Below, piece by piece: positions 8,552 through 16,892 of a DNA stretch of 64,000 nt; the stretch's first letter is position 1, and each line of letters starts with the position of its first letter. The translations under genes were made by a program, and so were the position numbers. The notes beneath the pieces were generated by a model. That model ran no database searches. It worked only from the letters and a program-made list of their open reading frames with translations, and had not been told where the DNA came from. The stretch is from Deefgea piscis (GTDB taxonomy: Bacteria > Pseudomonadota > Gammaproteobacteria > Burkholderiales > Chitinibacteraceae): NCBI RefSeq assembly GCF_019665785.1, contig NZ_CP081149.1, positions 3,348,001 through 3,412,000 on the forward strand. The letters run 5' to 3'.

Positions 8552-9486
8552 TGCGCAGCCTCATTCATATCATCATTTTCCGCGTCGTCTTCTTGTGCAT
8601 CGAGCGCGTTATACACTTCGGTGATCTCGACTTCAGGATGCGCGGCTTGCCAAGCATCGAGCACGTCAGCTAATGCTTGATCATTCAAGGCCGCAACGCC
8701 AAATTGGCGCTCAGGCTGCCAAGCGACTGTAGCTTCGCTCGCTGTATCATGATGTTCGTGCGGCGTACCTTCGCTGCAGGCTTTGCAGAGCATTTGTACA
8801 TTACTGCCCCAATCTTCCAGCGCCATATCGCTTTCTGCAATCATTTCATCAAGGGTATTAGCCTCTAGCGCACTAGGAACATTAGCTTCAAGCACATACG
8901 TCGAGTAATTTGCGCGCTGCCAGAATTCTAGCCAATCAAAAACCGGAACGTCTTTGCCGTTAAGTTCACGCGTGCCACGCGGTGCGCCGTCAATTAGTAC
9001 GATATCTTGGTAACGCACGCCACAATCAGGCATCGGGACGCTGACAATCTGTGCGCGCGCCGGATCAAGGCGATTGGCCCACAGCAGTTCAACCTGATCG
9101 CCTTGCGTAATTCGCACTGGAATCAAGCCCAGTTTTAAATCGGGCGCAGCATTCTCCGCCGCATTCAATGGCAGCGTAACGCCAAAGAATGCCCACGCTT
9201 TGGCCGCCGTTTCCCAATCAGCCATCGCCGTTGCCGCGATGCCCATATTCCACCATGCGGCTTCGTCTTCGGGGTTAAGCTCAGTCGTGCGGCGGTTGTA
9301 ACGCAGCGATTCAGCCCAGCGGCTTTGATATTTATACAGCAGTGCCAAATCGTAGTTCGTCACCGCGTCTTGCTCGTCAATCGCTAGCGCCGCCAAAAAA
9401 TGCTGTTCGGCCAACGCTTCATCGTGCTCTTCCCACGCGGCGTGTGCGGCGGTTTTAAGTTCAGTGCTATTCATGCAAACGCTCAT
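8548..9486 (-). CDS. TPR-repeat protein with an uncharacterised C-terminal domain
   Basis: 312 residues. Residues about 5-100 form two to three tetratricopeptide repeats (AEQHFLAALAIDEQDAVTNY, WAESLRYNRRTTELNPEDEA, WNMGIAATAMADWETAAKAW), normally a protein-interaction scaffold. The remainder is a separate domain with VRYQDIVLIDGAPRGTREL near 170 and a possible metal site CKACSEGTPHEHHD near 245. The tail is very acidic (EDDAENDDMNEAAQ). There is no signal peptide or membrane segment, so it is cytoplasmic. It overlaps dnaQ (ATGA) upstream and ispD (ATGA) downstream, so translational coupling is likely. I do not recognise the C-terminal family. An alternative start lies at 9474. Confidence 0.8.
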   Translation of the reverse strand: MSVCMNSTELKTAAHAAWEEHDEALAEQHFLAALAIDEQDAVTNYDLALLYKYQSRWAESLRYNRRTTELNPEDEAAWWNMGIAATAMADWETAAKAWAFFGVTLPLNAAENAAPDLKLGLIPVRITQGDQVELLWANRLDPARAQIVSVPMPDCGVRYQDIVLIDGAPRGTRELNGKDVPVFDWLEFWQRANYSTYVLEANVPSALEANTLDEMIAESDMALEDWGSNVQMLCKACSEGTPHEHHDTASEATVAWQPERQFGVAALNDQALADVLDAWQAAHPEVEITEVYNALDAQEDDAENDDMNEAAQ

Positions 9487-10229
9487 TGTGGATTGCCCTC
9501 GCTATTGGGCACCTGTGGTAGTGGCTCTAGTTCGCGCCACACGCAGCTGCCTTTCACGGCTTTATCCAGCGCATCAAGATACTTTTGATGTAATGCCAGT
9601 TCTTCGCTGCTGGCCTGCGTCACGATCAGCGGCAAGCTATTGCTGCGGCGGGCTAAATTACTGGCGTTTTCTTCTGCGGTTGGCGCGTAGTCGATCAACA
9701 GACTATCTTGGCCACGCGTCATCGCCATATACACTTCGGCGAGTAATTCGCAGTCAATCAGCGCGCCGTGTAATGTTCGGCCAGAGCGATCGACGTCATA
9801 GCGATCACACAGCGCATCTAGGCTATTGCGTTTGCCCGGCCACAGATCTTTGGCCATTTTCAAGGTGTCGGTCACGCTAGCGACGTAGTCTTCTAACTTG
9901 CCACGGCCCAGCTTGCCCAGCTCCATATTCAGATAGCCAACGTCAAACGGCGCGTTATGGATGATGATTTCGGCGTCTTTTACAAATTCAAGAAAATCAT
10001 CGACGATTTGCCCGAACTTGGCTTTATCAGACAAAAATTGCGTGGTTAAACCATGGACATTCAAAGCGCCCTCTTCAGAGTCGCGACCCGGATTGATGTA
10101 GCGATGAAAATGGCTATCGGCTTTGGATAATTTACGATCGATCATTTCAACCGCAGCGATTTCCAAAATTCGGTTACCGTCTTCAACGCGCAGACCTGTC
10201 GTCTCGGTATCGAGGAAAATTTGACGCAT
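9483..10229 (-). CDS. dnaQ: DNA polymerase III epsilon subunit (proofreading 3'-5' exonuclease)
   Basis: DEDDh exonuclease that proofreads for the replicative polymerase. Exo I (LDTETTGL, residue 5), Exo II (IIHNAPFDVGYLNMEL, near 98) and Exo III (HGALIDCELLAEVY, near 163) with its catalytic His are intact. The C-terminal tail of about 60 residues binds the alpha subunit in relatives. 248 residues from the ATG at 10229, preceded by GGGAATC. The frame is open further upstream but no family member begins there. It heads the operon dnaQ > TPR > ispD > NTF2-like. In E. coli dnaQ sits beside rnhA; here a ygiD-like gene separates them. Confidence 0.93.
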   Translation of the reverse strand: MRQIFLDTETTGLRVEDGNRILEIAAVEMIDRKLSKADSHFHRYINPGRDSEEGALNVHGLTTQFLSDKAKFGQIVDDFLEFVKDAEIIIHNAPFDVGYLNMELGKLGRGKLEDYVASVTDTLKMAKDLWPGKRNSLDALCDRYDVDRSGRTLHGALIDCELLAEVYMAMTRGQDSLLIDYAPTAEENASNLARRSNSLPLIVTQASSEELALHQKYLDALDKAVKGSCVWRELEPLPQVPNSEGNPQ

Positions 10230-10639
10230 GATGATTCCCAACAAAACAATGGCGCTATTGTAACTGATGTTGATCACTGGCAAAAAACCGTCCACCGCGT
10301 GAAAAACCACGCGCCCTGCCTTATGTCGACAACATCAAAACCTTTTTAACGCAGAGACACAGAGGCGCAGAGAAAAGCAATTTAGGTCTCAAACCATCGC
10401 CAACACGATGATTTAAGCTGTAATTTGCTGATGTTTTGCTCTGCGCCTCTGAGTTGGATTTTGGTTGAACGCTAAAGTGAGCCGCACGCAATTGGCTTCG
10501 TTTTTTCTCACCAATTCGTTCAAATCATTTCGCCGCAGCGCCTGCGGCAAACTCGTATGATAGAAAAATCGCGCCTGCCCCACGGCACGGCGAAGGTCAA
10601 CACGGCCAATATCACAATATCAATACACTCAGGAAACCC
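10230..10639. other. Intergenic stretch with an inverted-repeat element
   Basis: No credible gene. It holds the CAGAGACACAGAGG inverted-repeat element (10348-10455) and, near 10530-10560, a short GC-rich palindrome (CGCAGCGCCTGCGGC). AGGAAACCC just before 10640 is the ribosome site of the downstream dioxygenase gene. Confidence 0.6.
10348..10455. repeat. CAGAGRCGCAGAG inverted-repeat element, copy 1
   Basis: The left arm at 10348-10378 begins AACGCAGAGACACAGAGG and continues CGCAGAGAAAAGC. The right arm (10434-10455, TTTTGCTCTGCGCCTCTGAG then TT) is its inverted, slightly shortened partner, with about 55 bases between. A second copy lies at 49958-50065. Confidence 0.8.
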
Positions 10640-11440
10640 ATGCCCCGCACTCTTTTTATTAGCCACGGTGCGCCATCACTAGCGATTGAGCCCAGCCCAG
10701 CGCACGATTTTTTGCTTTCACTGGGCCAAACCTTGCCTCGCCCCAAGGCCATCGTGCTGATTTCTGCACACAATATTCAAGCGCAATTCACCGTCGGTAG
10801 CGCCCAGCAATGGCAAGAAATGTATGATTTTCGTGGTTTTGCGCCTGAGCTGTATCAATTGCAATATCGCCCGCAAGGCGACCCGGGATTGGCCGAACGC
10901 CTGGGCTTACAACTAGCCAACGATGGACACTCGATGGCCATTAGCCAACACCCGGCGATTGATCATGGCGCTTGGGTGCCGTTGCTACTGATGTACCCCA
11001 AAGCCGATATCCCTTTGGTGACGATTTCATTGGCGGCATCGCTGGACAGCGCCGCGCATTTAGCGCTGGGCCAATCGCTGGCCAAATATTTACCCGATGA
11101 GGTTTTGCTGATTGGCTCAGGCAGCATTACGCATAATTTAAATGACGCTTTTAGTCGGATGAAAGACGGCCAAACTGACTGGCAAATTGAACCGTATGCA
11201 GCGCAATTCATTGCTGCAACTTACTCTGCGCTCAATACCCTGCCCTTGCTTGACTGGGTTAATTGGCAACAAAACTTACCGTATGCGCGGCAAGCCCACC
11301 CCACTATCGAACATTTCTTACCGCTACTGATTGCGCGCGCCGCCGCTGGCGATCAAGCCGACGTGCTGGCGCTGCATCAAAGTATGTCGCTGGGGGTGCT
11401 GGGGATGGATGTAATTGGCTTTACGCCAAGCGCGCATTAA
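10640..11440 (+). CDS. ygiD: YgiD/LigB-family extradiol dioxygenase (4,5-DOPA dioxygenase-like)
   Basis: Non-haem metal dioxygenase of class III extradiol type, 266 residues. YgiD-family hallmarks are visible: [12 protein letters not shown] at the N-terminus, [10 protein letters not shown] near residue 38, [18 protein letters not shown] near 101 and [14 protein letters not shown] near 154, giving the metal-binding His set. E. coli YgiD cleaves DOPA 4,5; the natural substrate is not settled. The start has AGGAAACCC upstream. The stop codon overlaps tail-to-tail with that of rnhA. It sits between dnaQ and rnhA, which are adjacent in many gammaproteobacteria. Confidence 0.88.
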   Translation: MPRTLFISHGAPSLAIEPSPAHDFLLSLGQTLPRPKAIVLISAHNIQAQFTVGSAQQWQEMYDFRGFAPELYQLQYRPQGDPGLAERLGLQLANDGHSMAISQHPAIDHGAWVPLLLMYPKADIPLVTISLAASLDSAAHLALGQSLAKYLPDEVLLIGSGSITHNLNDAFSRMKDGQTDWQIEPYAAQFIAATYSALNTLPLLDWVNWQQNLPYARQAHPTIEHFLPLLIARAAAGDQADVLALHQSMSLGVLGMDVIGFTPSAH

Positions 11441-11865
11441 GTGAGCGACTCAACGCCGCGATTGGCTAATTGATCGGCGCGCTCATTGCCAGGATTGCCG
11501 GCATGGCCTTTCACCCAACGCCACGCCACAGTATGCCGCGCCACTTGCTCGTCGAGCTGCTTCCACAAGTCTTCATTTTTAACCGCTTGTTTGGCGGCCG
11601 TTTTCCAGCCGTTTTTTTTCCAGCCATGAATCCAAGTTTCAATGCCATTTTTAACGTATTGTGAGTCGGTATGGATGGTGACTTCACACGTGCGGGTTAA
11701 CGCCGCTAAAGCGCTAATCACCGCCAGTAATTCCATGCGGTTATTGGTGGTATGCGCTTCACCACCGAATAATTCTTTTTCATGCTCGCCAAAGCGCAAA
11801 AAAGCGCCCCAGCCGCCAGGGCCGGGATTGCCTTTACAAGCGCCGTCGGTATAGATTTCTACCAT
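11437..11865 (-). CDS. rnhA: Ribonuclease HI
   Basis: Degrades the RNA strand of RNA:DNA hybrids. The four catalytic acids are visible: Asp in [14 protein letters not shown] (residue 6), Glu in [12 protein letters not shown] (near 44), Asp in [12 protein letters not shown] (near 66) and Asp in [14 protein letters not shown] (near 130). The GHAGN His loop is also present. I chose the ATG at 11865 (142 residues); a GTG at 11877 in frame lacks a ribosome site. The gene for a small periplasmic protein starts only 28 bases away on the other strand, so the promoters must overlap coding sequence. Confidence 0.94.
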   Translation of the reverse strand: MVEIYTDGACKGNPGPGGWGAFLRFGEHEKELFGGEAHTTNNRMELLAVISALAALTRTCEVTIHTDSQYVKNGIETWIHGWKKNGWKTAAKQAVKNEDLWKQLDEQVARHTVAWRWVKGHAGNPGNERADQLANRGVESLT

Positions 11866-11892
11866 GATGTTCTTCACTTTTGAGGTGACGCA

Positions 11893-12186
11893 ATGCGTGT
11901 ATCTGCACTGGTTTTAAGTTGGATATTGCCGCTCAGTTTAACCGCTGTTCCGCTGTATGCCGCGACTTTTTGTCCGTGGAAAATTCCCAGCGAGAACAAA
12001 ACCGAGCGTTTAATCAATCTCACCGTGGTGCAATTTATTGATGTGAATGATGAAGAAGTCAAAATCGCTTTTGGCGGCGGCAACCTCGGCAGCGGTCATG
12101 ATATTCGTTTAGCGACTAAAAATCGTGATGATGGCAATAAATTGATTAAATCAATGCAAGACGCGGCGAAACTGTGTGATAAATAA
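11893..12186 (+). CDS. Small hypothetical periplasmic protein
   Basis: 97 residues with a signal peptide (about residues 1-23, cleavage near LYAAT). The mature 74 residues contain two Cys (FCPWKIP and AKLCDK), positioned near the two ends, which could form a disulfide (inference). GAGGTGA stands at ideal distance before the ATG, supporting real translation. I do not recognise the family. It is divergent from rnhA and convergent with the yafS-like gene, with a strong hairpin between the stops. Confidence 0.75.
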   Translation: MRVSALVLSWILPLSLTAVPLYAATFCPWKIPSENKTERLINLTVVQFIDVNDEEVKIAFGGGNLGSGHDIRLATKNRDDGNKLIKSMQDAAKLCDK

Positions 12187-12203
12187 ATCCAGCAGTAAAA
12201 ATT

Positions 12204-12257
12204 AAAAGGTATGTGCTTGTAGCGCATTAGATTCAAAAACTACCAGCACATACCTTT
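12204..12257 (-). terminator. Long-stem hairpin between convergent genes
   Basis: Perfect 13-bp stem AAAGGTATGTGCT/AGCACATACCTTT with a 27-base loop. On the minus strand it is followed by TTTTAATTTTT, so it would best terminate the yafS-like gene. On the plus strand the T run is weak. Confidence 0.7.
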
Positions 12258-12276
12258 GATAAAAGTCGGTTTTGCT

Positions 12277-13011
12277 CTATTTACACCGATCTTTGCGCGC
12301 TTGCTGGCGGAGTTTTTCGATGGCCATTGCTGAATTCGCGGTTGCGGTGGCAGTCCGCCATTGTGGCTCGATCAAATGCATACCGCGAATCCGCTTTACC
12401 GCGGCAATACAATACACGCCACCGCCAGCTGGCCATAAGCGATCACCCGCTTGATCGAGAAACCGGCTTTTTTCTAACCAACCAGCACGTTGCACCGGTG
12501 GCCGATAACATAAATGCTCGTCTTGCAGCGTTTGAAAATCCAGCACGCTTAACCAATCTTTTAATTTGGGTAGCGCCACAAAATTGCCTTTCCACGGGAT
12601 TTCTGAATTGGGCTTTAAACGGCGTAAACCCCATAAACTCCATGGATTAAAGCCCGTAATCAATAAACGCCCCTCTGGGCGCAGGGCGCGCTGACATTCG
12701 CGCAGCACGGCATGTGGGTCCTGACAAAAATCCAGCACATGTGGCAAAGCAATCAAATCCAAGCTTTGCTCATCAAATGGCAAGGCTTGAACCGAGCATT
12801 TTAACTGCGTGCCAGCAGCTTCACCCGCTTGCAAGCGCCAAGGCATGCGATTGCTACGTAGACAATCAATTTGTGGCAATTCAAGCTGCACTGCTTTGTA
12901 GCCAAAAATATCCACCACCGAGCGCTCAAACCAAGCCAACTCGCTCATGGCGACATAACGCCCTAGCGGAGTGGCGAGCCAAGTAGCAAAATGATCAAAC
13001 TCAGCATTCAT
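12277..13011 (-). CDS. yafS: YafS-like SAM-dependent methyltransferase
   Basis: 244-residue class I methyltransferase-fold protein. The core looks degenerate at motif I, but it keeps LPFDEQSLDLIALPHVLDF (near residue 77), the HAVLRECQRALRPEGRLLIT block (near 99) and a GFNPWSLWGLRR segment near 119. The position between rnhA and gloB/mltD matches E. coli yafS, which supports the name. Its substrate is unknown. It is divergent from gloB with only 32 bases between start codons, implying overlapping promoters. Confidence 0.75.
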   Translation of the reverse strand: MNAEFDHFATWLATPLGRYVAMSELAWFERSVVDIFGYKAVQLELPQIDCLRSNRMPWRLQAGEAAGTQLKCSVQALPFDEQSLDLIALPHVLDFCQDPHAVLRECQRALRPEGRLLITGFNPWSLWGLRRLKPNSEIPWKGNFVALPKLKDWLSVLDFQTLQDEHLCYRPPVQRAGWLEKSRFLDQAGDRLWPAGGGVYCIAAVKRIRGMHLIEPQWRTATATANSAMAIEKLRQQARKDRCK

Positions 13012-13043
13012 TTTTTGATGCCCACAGGATTTAAGTAAATAAA

Positions 13044-13793
13044 ATGCTCAAACTACACTGCCTACCGATTCTGGATGACAACTATATCTGGCTCATCGAG
13101 CATCAACACCAAGTCATCGCCGTTGATCCAGGTCTTGCCGCCCCATTACAAAATTGGCTAGCCGCCAATCAAGCGCAATTAGCCGGCATACTCGTTACAC
13201 ACCACCATCATGATCATACCGGAGGCTTAAGCGCATTCGCTGGCAGCGAGCTACCCATTTACGGCCCGGCAGGCATCACAGAGGTGAATCATCCTTGCCA
13301 CGATGGCGACGCCCTCACTTTACTGGGAGAGCCGTTTCAAGTCATCGCCACGCCCGGCCACACCTTAGATCACTTAGCTTACTTTGGTGCTGGCCTCTTG
13401 TTTTGTGGTGATACTTTATTTGCCGCTGGCTGTGGCCGACTATTTGAAGGCCAACCGGTGCAATTATTTAACAGTCTACAACGACTAGCCCAACTCCCTT
13501 TGCAAACGCAGGTTTGCTGTACCCACGAATACACGCTCAGCAATCTACGCTTTGCGCTGCATGTGCAACCCGATAACAGCGCCTTGATAGAACGTCAGGC
13601 CATAGAAAGCGAAAAACGTTCCCGCCAACAAGCCACTTTACCCAGCACGATTGCACTGGAATTGGCGACCAATCCTTACCTACGCTGCACAGATGCTGAG
13701 TTATTTAAGCAAGTTAAAGCCCATCAGCCAGATATAAGCACGCCATTAGATTGCTTTACCGCACTACGCAGCTGGAAAGATTCTTTCCGTTAA
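13044..13793 (+). CDS. gloB: Hydroxyacylglutathione hydrolase (glyoxalase II)
   Basis: Metallo-beta-lactamase-fold hydrolase that splits S-lactoylglutathione to lactate and glutathione, completing methylglyoxal detoxification. The binuclear site motif THHHHDHTGG is near residue 52. TPGHTLDHLAYF near 107, FCGDTLFAAGCGRLFEG near 125 and CCTHEYTLSNLRFA near 162 complete the ligand set. The C-terminal glutathione-binding domain ends with RSWKDSFR. 249 residues, normal. AGGATTTAAG precedes the ATG. Conserved neighbour of mltD and yafS. Confidence 0.95.
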   Translation: MLKLHCLPILDDNYIWLIEHQHQVIAVDPGLAAPLQNWLAANQAQLAGILVTHHHHDHTGGLSAFAGSELPIYGPAGITEVNHPCHDGDALTLLGEPFQVIATPGHTLDHLAYFGAGLLFCGDTLFAAGCGRLFEGQPVQLFNSLQRLAQLPLQTQVCCTHEYTLSNLRFALHVQPDNSALIERQAIESEKRSRQQATLPSTIALELATNPYLRCTDAELFKQVKAHQPDISTPLDCFTALRSWKDSFR

Positions 13794-13875
13794 TCCACTT
13801 TCAGCGGCTAACTCGTTGACACAGCAGGAAAGCCGCCATTAGTATCGGCAGATTCATTTACTTTGGGGTCAGCTT

Positions 13876-15444
13876 ATGCTGCGACTACCTGCGCTCATTT
13901 TAAGCGCTTTTTTAGCCACACCGCTGCTTGCAGCTGATCCCAATACTCGCTTTGATTACGCCCTCACCCAGCCTACGGCGCCCATCAGCGCCGATACGCA
14001 GCGCGTGATGCAGGCTTTATTTAATAATCAGGTCATTCCAGCAGAAACCGATATTTGGGTCCGCGTTCGTAAAGGCTTTGCCATCCCCGATATTGATAGC
14101 CCCTTAGTCACAAAGTGGGAAAACTACTACGCCAGTCGACCTGACTACCTCAATCGCATTATTAGCCGCAGTACCCCGTATTTACACTTTGTGGTCGAAG
14201 AAGTCGAAAAGCGCGGCATGCCGATGGAAATGGCGCTCTTACCCATGATCGAATCGGCCTACAACCCCAAAGCGCTATCTTCGGCGCAAGCAGCTGGCAT
14301 GTGGCAATTTATTCCTGCCACGGGTAAGCGTTATGGTCTTGAGCGCACTTGGTGGTATGACGGCCGTCGTGATGTTGTAGCGGCAACTGGCGCGGCTTTG
14401 TCTTATTTACAAGAAATTCACGGCCTTTTTGATGATTGGCAATTGGCACTCGCATCGTACAACTGGGGCGAAAATGCCGTTCGCCGCGCAGTCGATCGCA
14501 ATCAAGCTGCGGGCCTAGGCGCTAGCTATAGCGACTTAAGAATGCCCGAAGAAACCCGTAACTACGTACCTAAATTACTCGCCATCCGCAATATTATTGC
14601 CGACCCAGCCGCCTATGGCGTTGAACTTAAGCCGATGGCCAATCAAGCCTATTTCACTACATTGCAACCGGGCAAACATATGGACGTGTCCATTGCTGCG
14701 CAATTGGCCGAAATTAGCGTGGATGAATTACTACGCCTCAACCCTGGGTTTATCCGCCCGGTGATTGCCCACAAAGAAGACCGACAATTAGTTTTACCGA
14801 TTGCCAATAAAGCGATTTTTGAGCGTAATTTAGCGCAATACACCGAGCCATTACTCAATTGGCAGCCTTATGTCACCAAAACGGGTGAACGCTTTGAAGA
14901 TTTAGCCACGACCTTTGGCATTGCCGCCGCCGAATTACGCGATATGAATGATATTGCCAGCAAAGAAAACGTTGCGCGTGGCCAAACGATTTTAGTGCCT
15001 CGCCTTGCAGGGCTAGATATCTCTGAGCGACAAACATTAGCTGCACTACATAAAAATCGTGAGTCTGACGCCATCGATACCGGTGCCAATGACAAACCCA
15101 AAGCGCAACCGGTGTTAGCTAAAAACAGCAAAACCACCGAACATAAAGTCGCCAAAGGCGATACGTTATTTAATATTGCCAACCGTTATGGCTTGAGTCT
15201 GGCGCAATTAAAATCACTCAATGGACAAAAAACCAACCATATTGCGATCGGCGATACCTTGCTAGTGCAACGCCAGCAAAATACGCTGGCGACCAAGTCT
15301 CCGAGCAAATACGTTGCCCAGCGCGGTGATACCTATAGCTCAATTGCCCGTAAATTTGACGTTGAACTGGCTGATCTAAAAAAATGGAATCGGCAAAATT
15401 TAGTGCCCGGCATGAAAGTCGTGCTATCGCAAGCTAACCGCTAA
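13876..15444 (+). CDS. mltD: Membrane-bound lytic murein transglycosylase D
   Basis: Peptidoglycan-cleaving lytic transglycosylase, 522 residues. A signal peptide (first about 19 residues, ending LLAAD) lacks a clear lipobox Cys, unlike the E. coli lipoprotein. The SLT domain spans about residues 100-230, with the catalytic Glu in LPMIESAYNP (near 127) and AAGMWQFIPATGKRYGL. The LysM peptidoglycan-binding repeats follow near 335 (degenerate), 418 (HKVAKGDTLFNIANRYGL) and 475 (YVAQRGDTYSSIARKFDV). It follows gloB as in E. coli and ends at a strong terminator. Confidence 0.93.
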   Translation: MLRLPALILSAFLATPLLAADPNTRFDYALTQPTAPISADTQRVMQALFNNQVIPAETDIWVRVRKGFAIPDIDSPLVTKWENYYASRPDYLNRIISRSTPYLHFVVEEVEKRGMPMEMALLPMIESAYNPKALSSAQAAGMWQFIPATGKRYGLERTWWYDGRRDVVAATGAALSYLQEIHGLFDDWQLALASYNWGENAVRRAVDRNQAAGLGASYSDLRMPEETRNYVPKLLAIRNIIADPAAYGVELKPMANQAYFTTLQPGKHMDVSIAAQLAEISVDELLRLNPGFIRPVIAHKEDRQLVLPIANKAIFERNLAQYTEPLLNWQPYVTKTGERFEDLATTFGIAAAELRDMNDIASKENVARGQTILVPRLAGLDISERQTLAALHKNRESDAIDTGANDKPKAQPVLAKNSKTTEHKVAKGDTLFNIANRYGLSLAQLKSLNGQKTNHIAIGDTLLVQRQQNTLATKSPSKYVAQRGDTYSSIARKFDVELADLKKWNRQNLVPGMKVVLSQANR

Positions 15445-15455
15445 TCTAACAAAAC

Positions 15456-15496
15456 GAAAAACACCTTCTGGAACTCTTCCAGAAGGTGTTTTTTTT
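15456..15496 (+). terminator. Intrinsic terminator after mltD
   Basis: ACACCTTCTGGAA-CTC-TTCCAGAAGGTGT hairpin (13-bp stem) followed by TTTTTTTTT; an A tract lies on the 5' side. Confidence 0.92.
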
Positions 15497-15572
15497 GCGC
15501 ATAAAATCAGTGCAATTGCGCCAAGAAAAGCTTAATCTATTTAGATGATATCTCTTATTAAGAGGCTCGATC

Positions 15573-15974
15573 ATGCCTAAGCTGCTCGAAGTGCAACGCA
15601 GTCAACACGATATTGTTTTTAATCCCACCGCAATCGATCAAACCGTAGCTGCGGCGCGCTTTTTGGCACACCTCAACGGCATTCAAGCACAAGCCTACCC
15701 CGCAGAACACAAAATCACCATCTGTTACTCACTGTGCGAATATGTGTTGCTGGATATTGAGCAGCAACTACAAAATGCCGGATTTGAGCTAGACACTCAT
15801 TTTTGGCAAAAAATTAAACGTGAGTTTGTGCATTACAGTGAAGCTGTCCAACGCGATAATCTCGCCATGCCAGAACACAATTTGAAGTCACCACAAATTT
15901 ATATCCATGTTTGGGAAAAACACCCGCATGGTGATCATGACGATACGCCAGAAGAGCTGCGGCGTTACCTTTAA
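15573..15974 (+). CDS. Hypothetical protein, possible ferredoxin-like fold
   Basis: 133 residues, cytoplasmic (no signal or membrane segment). The first about 75 residues suggest a beta-alpha-beta-beta-alpha-beta order (HDIVFNPTAIDQTVAAARFL, then ITICYSLCEYVLLDIEQQL, then GFELD), as in small heavy-metal-associated or ACT-like domains. It lacks a CxxC pair. The C-terminus is charged and His/Asp-rich (HPHGDHDDTPEE). AAGAGG stands before the ATG. It lies alone between mltD and moeB. No function can be given. Confidence 0.65.
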   Translation: MPKLLEVQRSQHDIVFNPTAIDQTVAAARFLAHLNGIQAQAYPAEHKITICYSLCEYVLLDIEQQLQNAGFELDTHFWQKIKREFVHYSEAVQRDNLAMPEHNLKSPQIYIHVWEKHPHGDHDDTPEELRRYL

Positions 15975-16103
15975 CTACCCGCACAATCCATTTAGCCACG
16001 CTGACTGCGAGCTGAAACTACCTCGCACAAACTAATACCGCAATAATCCCGAACAGAACGTGACGCGCTATAATCGGCGCTTAATCCTCAATCCTCTGTT
16101 GCC

Positions 16104-16892
16104 ATGACTTTTTGCCCGACTCGTAGTGCCCAAATCGATCTCGACGACAACGCCCTACTGCGCTATAGCCGCCATATTTTGCTCGACGAGATCGGCATTG
16201 AAGGACAAACCGCGCTCAGCCAAGCGCATGTCTTAGTGATTGGCGCGGGCGGCTTAGGCTCGCCAGTGACACTGTATTTGGCCAGCGCCGGCATAGGTAC
16301 ACTGACGATTGTCGACGACGATCACATCGATTTAAGTAATTTACAACGGCAAATCGTCCATACCGAGGATCGTGTCGGACAAAATAAAGCCCTCTCGGCC
16401 AAGCAAACCCTCGAAGCCCTCAATAGCCAAATTCGCATTATTGCGCTTAACGAGCGCGCCAGCAGCGAGCGCTTACTTGAATTAGTCTCTGCCGCGGATA
16501 TTGTCGTGGATTGCTGCGATAACTTTGCCACCCGCCACGCCATCAATCGCGCCTGTGTTGCCAGCAAAACCCCCTTAGTATCGGGTGCCGCAGTACGCTT
16601 TGATGGACAATTGACGGTATTTGATACTCGAATCGATGGCGCGCCGTGTTATCACTGTTTGTTTGGCGAAGAAGGCGAAGCCAATGATGGCCCTTGCGCC
16701 ACCTTTGGCGTTTTTGCGCCGCTGGTGGGGATTATCGGTGCCGCACAAGCCGCCGAAACGCTTAAAGTTTTAATGGGGCTGGGTGAAACCTTGATTGGCC
16801 GCTTACAACTTTATGATGCTCGCACTGCTCGCTGGCGCGAGATGAAATACAGACAAGATCCGATCTGCCCAGTTTGCGGTACTCAAGCATGA
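16104..16892 (+). CDS. moeB: Molybdopterin-synthase adenylyltransferase (MoeB/ThiF/HesA family)
   Basis: E1-like enzyme that adenylates the C-terminal Gly-Gly of a sulfur-carrier protein (MoaD, or ThiS in relatives). The ATP-binding VIGAGGLGSPVTLYLASAGI is near residue 46, DDDHIDLSNLQRQIVH near 70, and the zinc Cys pairs CYHC (near 187) and CPVC (near 256) are intact. 262 residues with no rhodanese domain, so MoeB-like rather than MoeZ. MoeB versus ThiF cannot be fully separated by sequence; no moa or thi gene is adjacent. Its stop overlaps the start of gntR (ATGA). Confidence 0.85.
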   Translation: MTFCPTRSAQIDLDDNALLRYSRHILLDEIGIEGQTALSQAHVLVIGAGGLGSPVTLYLASAGIGTLTIVDDDHIDLSNLQRQIVHTEDRVGQNKALSAKQTLEALNSQIRIIALNERASSERLLELVSAADIVVDCCDNFATRHAINRACVASKTPLVSGAAVRFDGQLTVFDTRIDGAPCYHCLFGEEGEANDGPCATFGVFAPLVGIIGAAQAAETLKVLMGLGETLIGRLQLYDARTARWREMKYRQDPICPVCGTQA

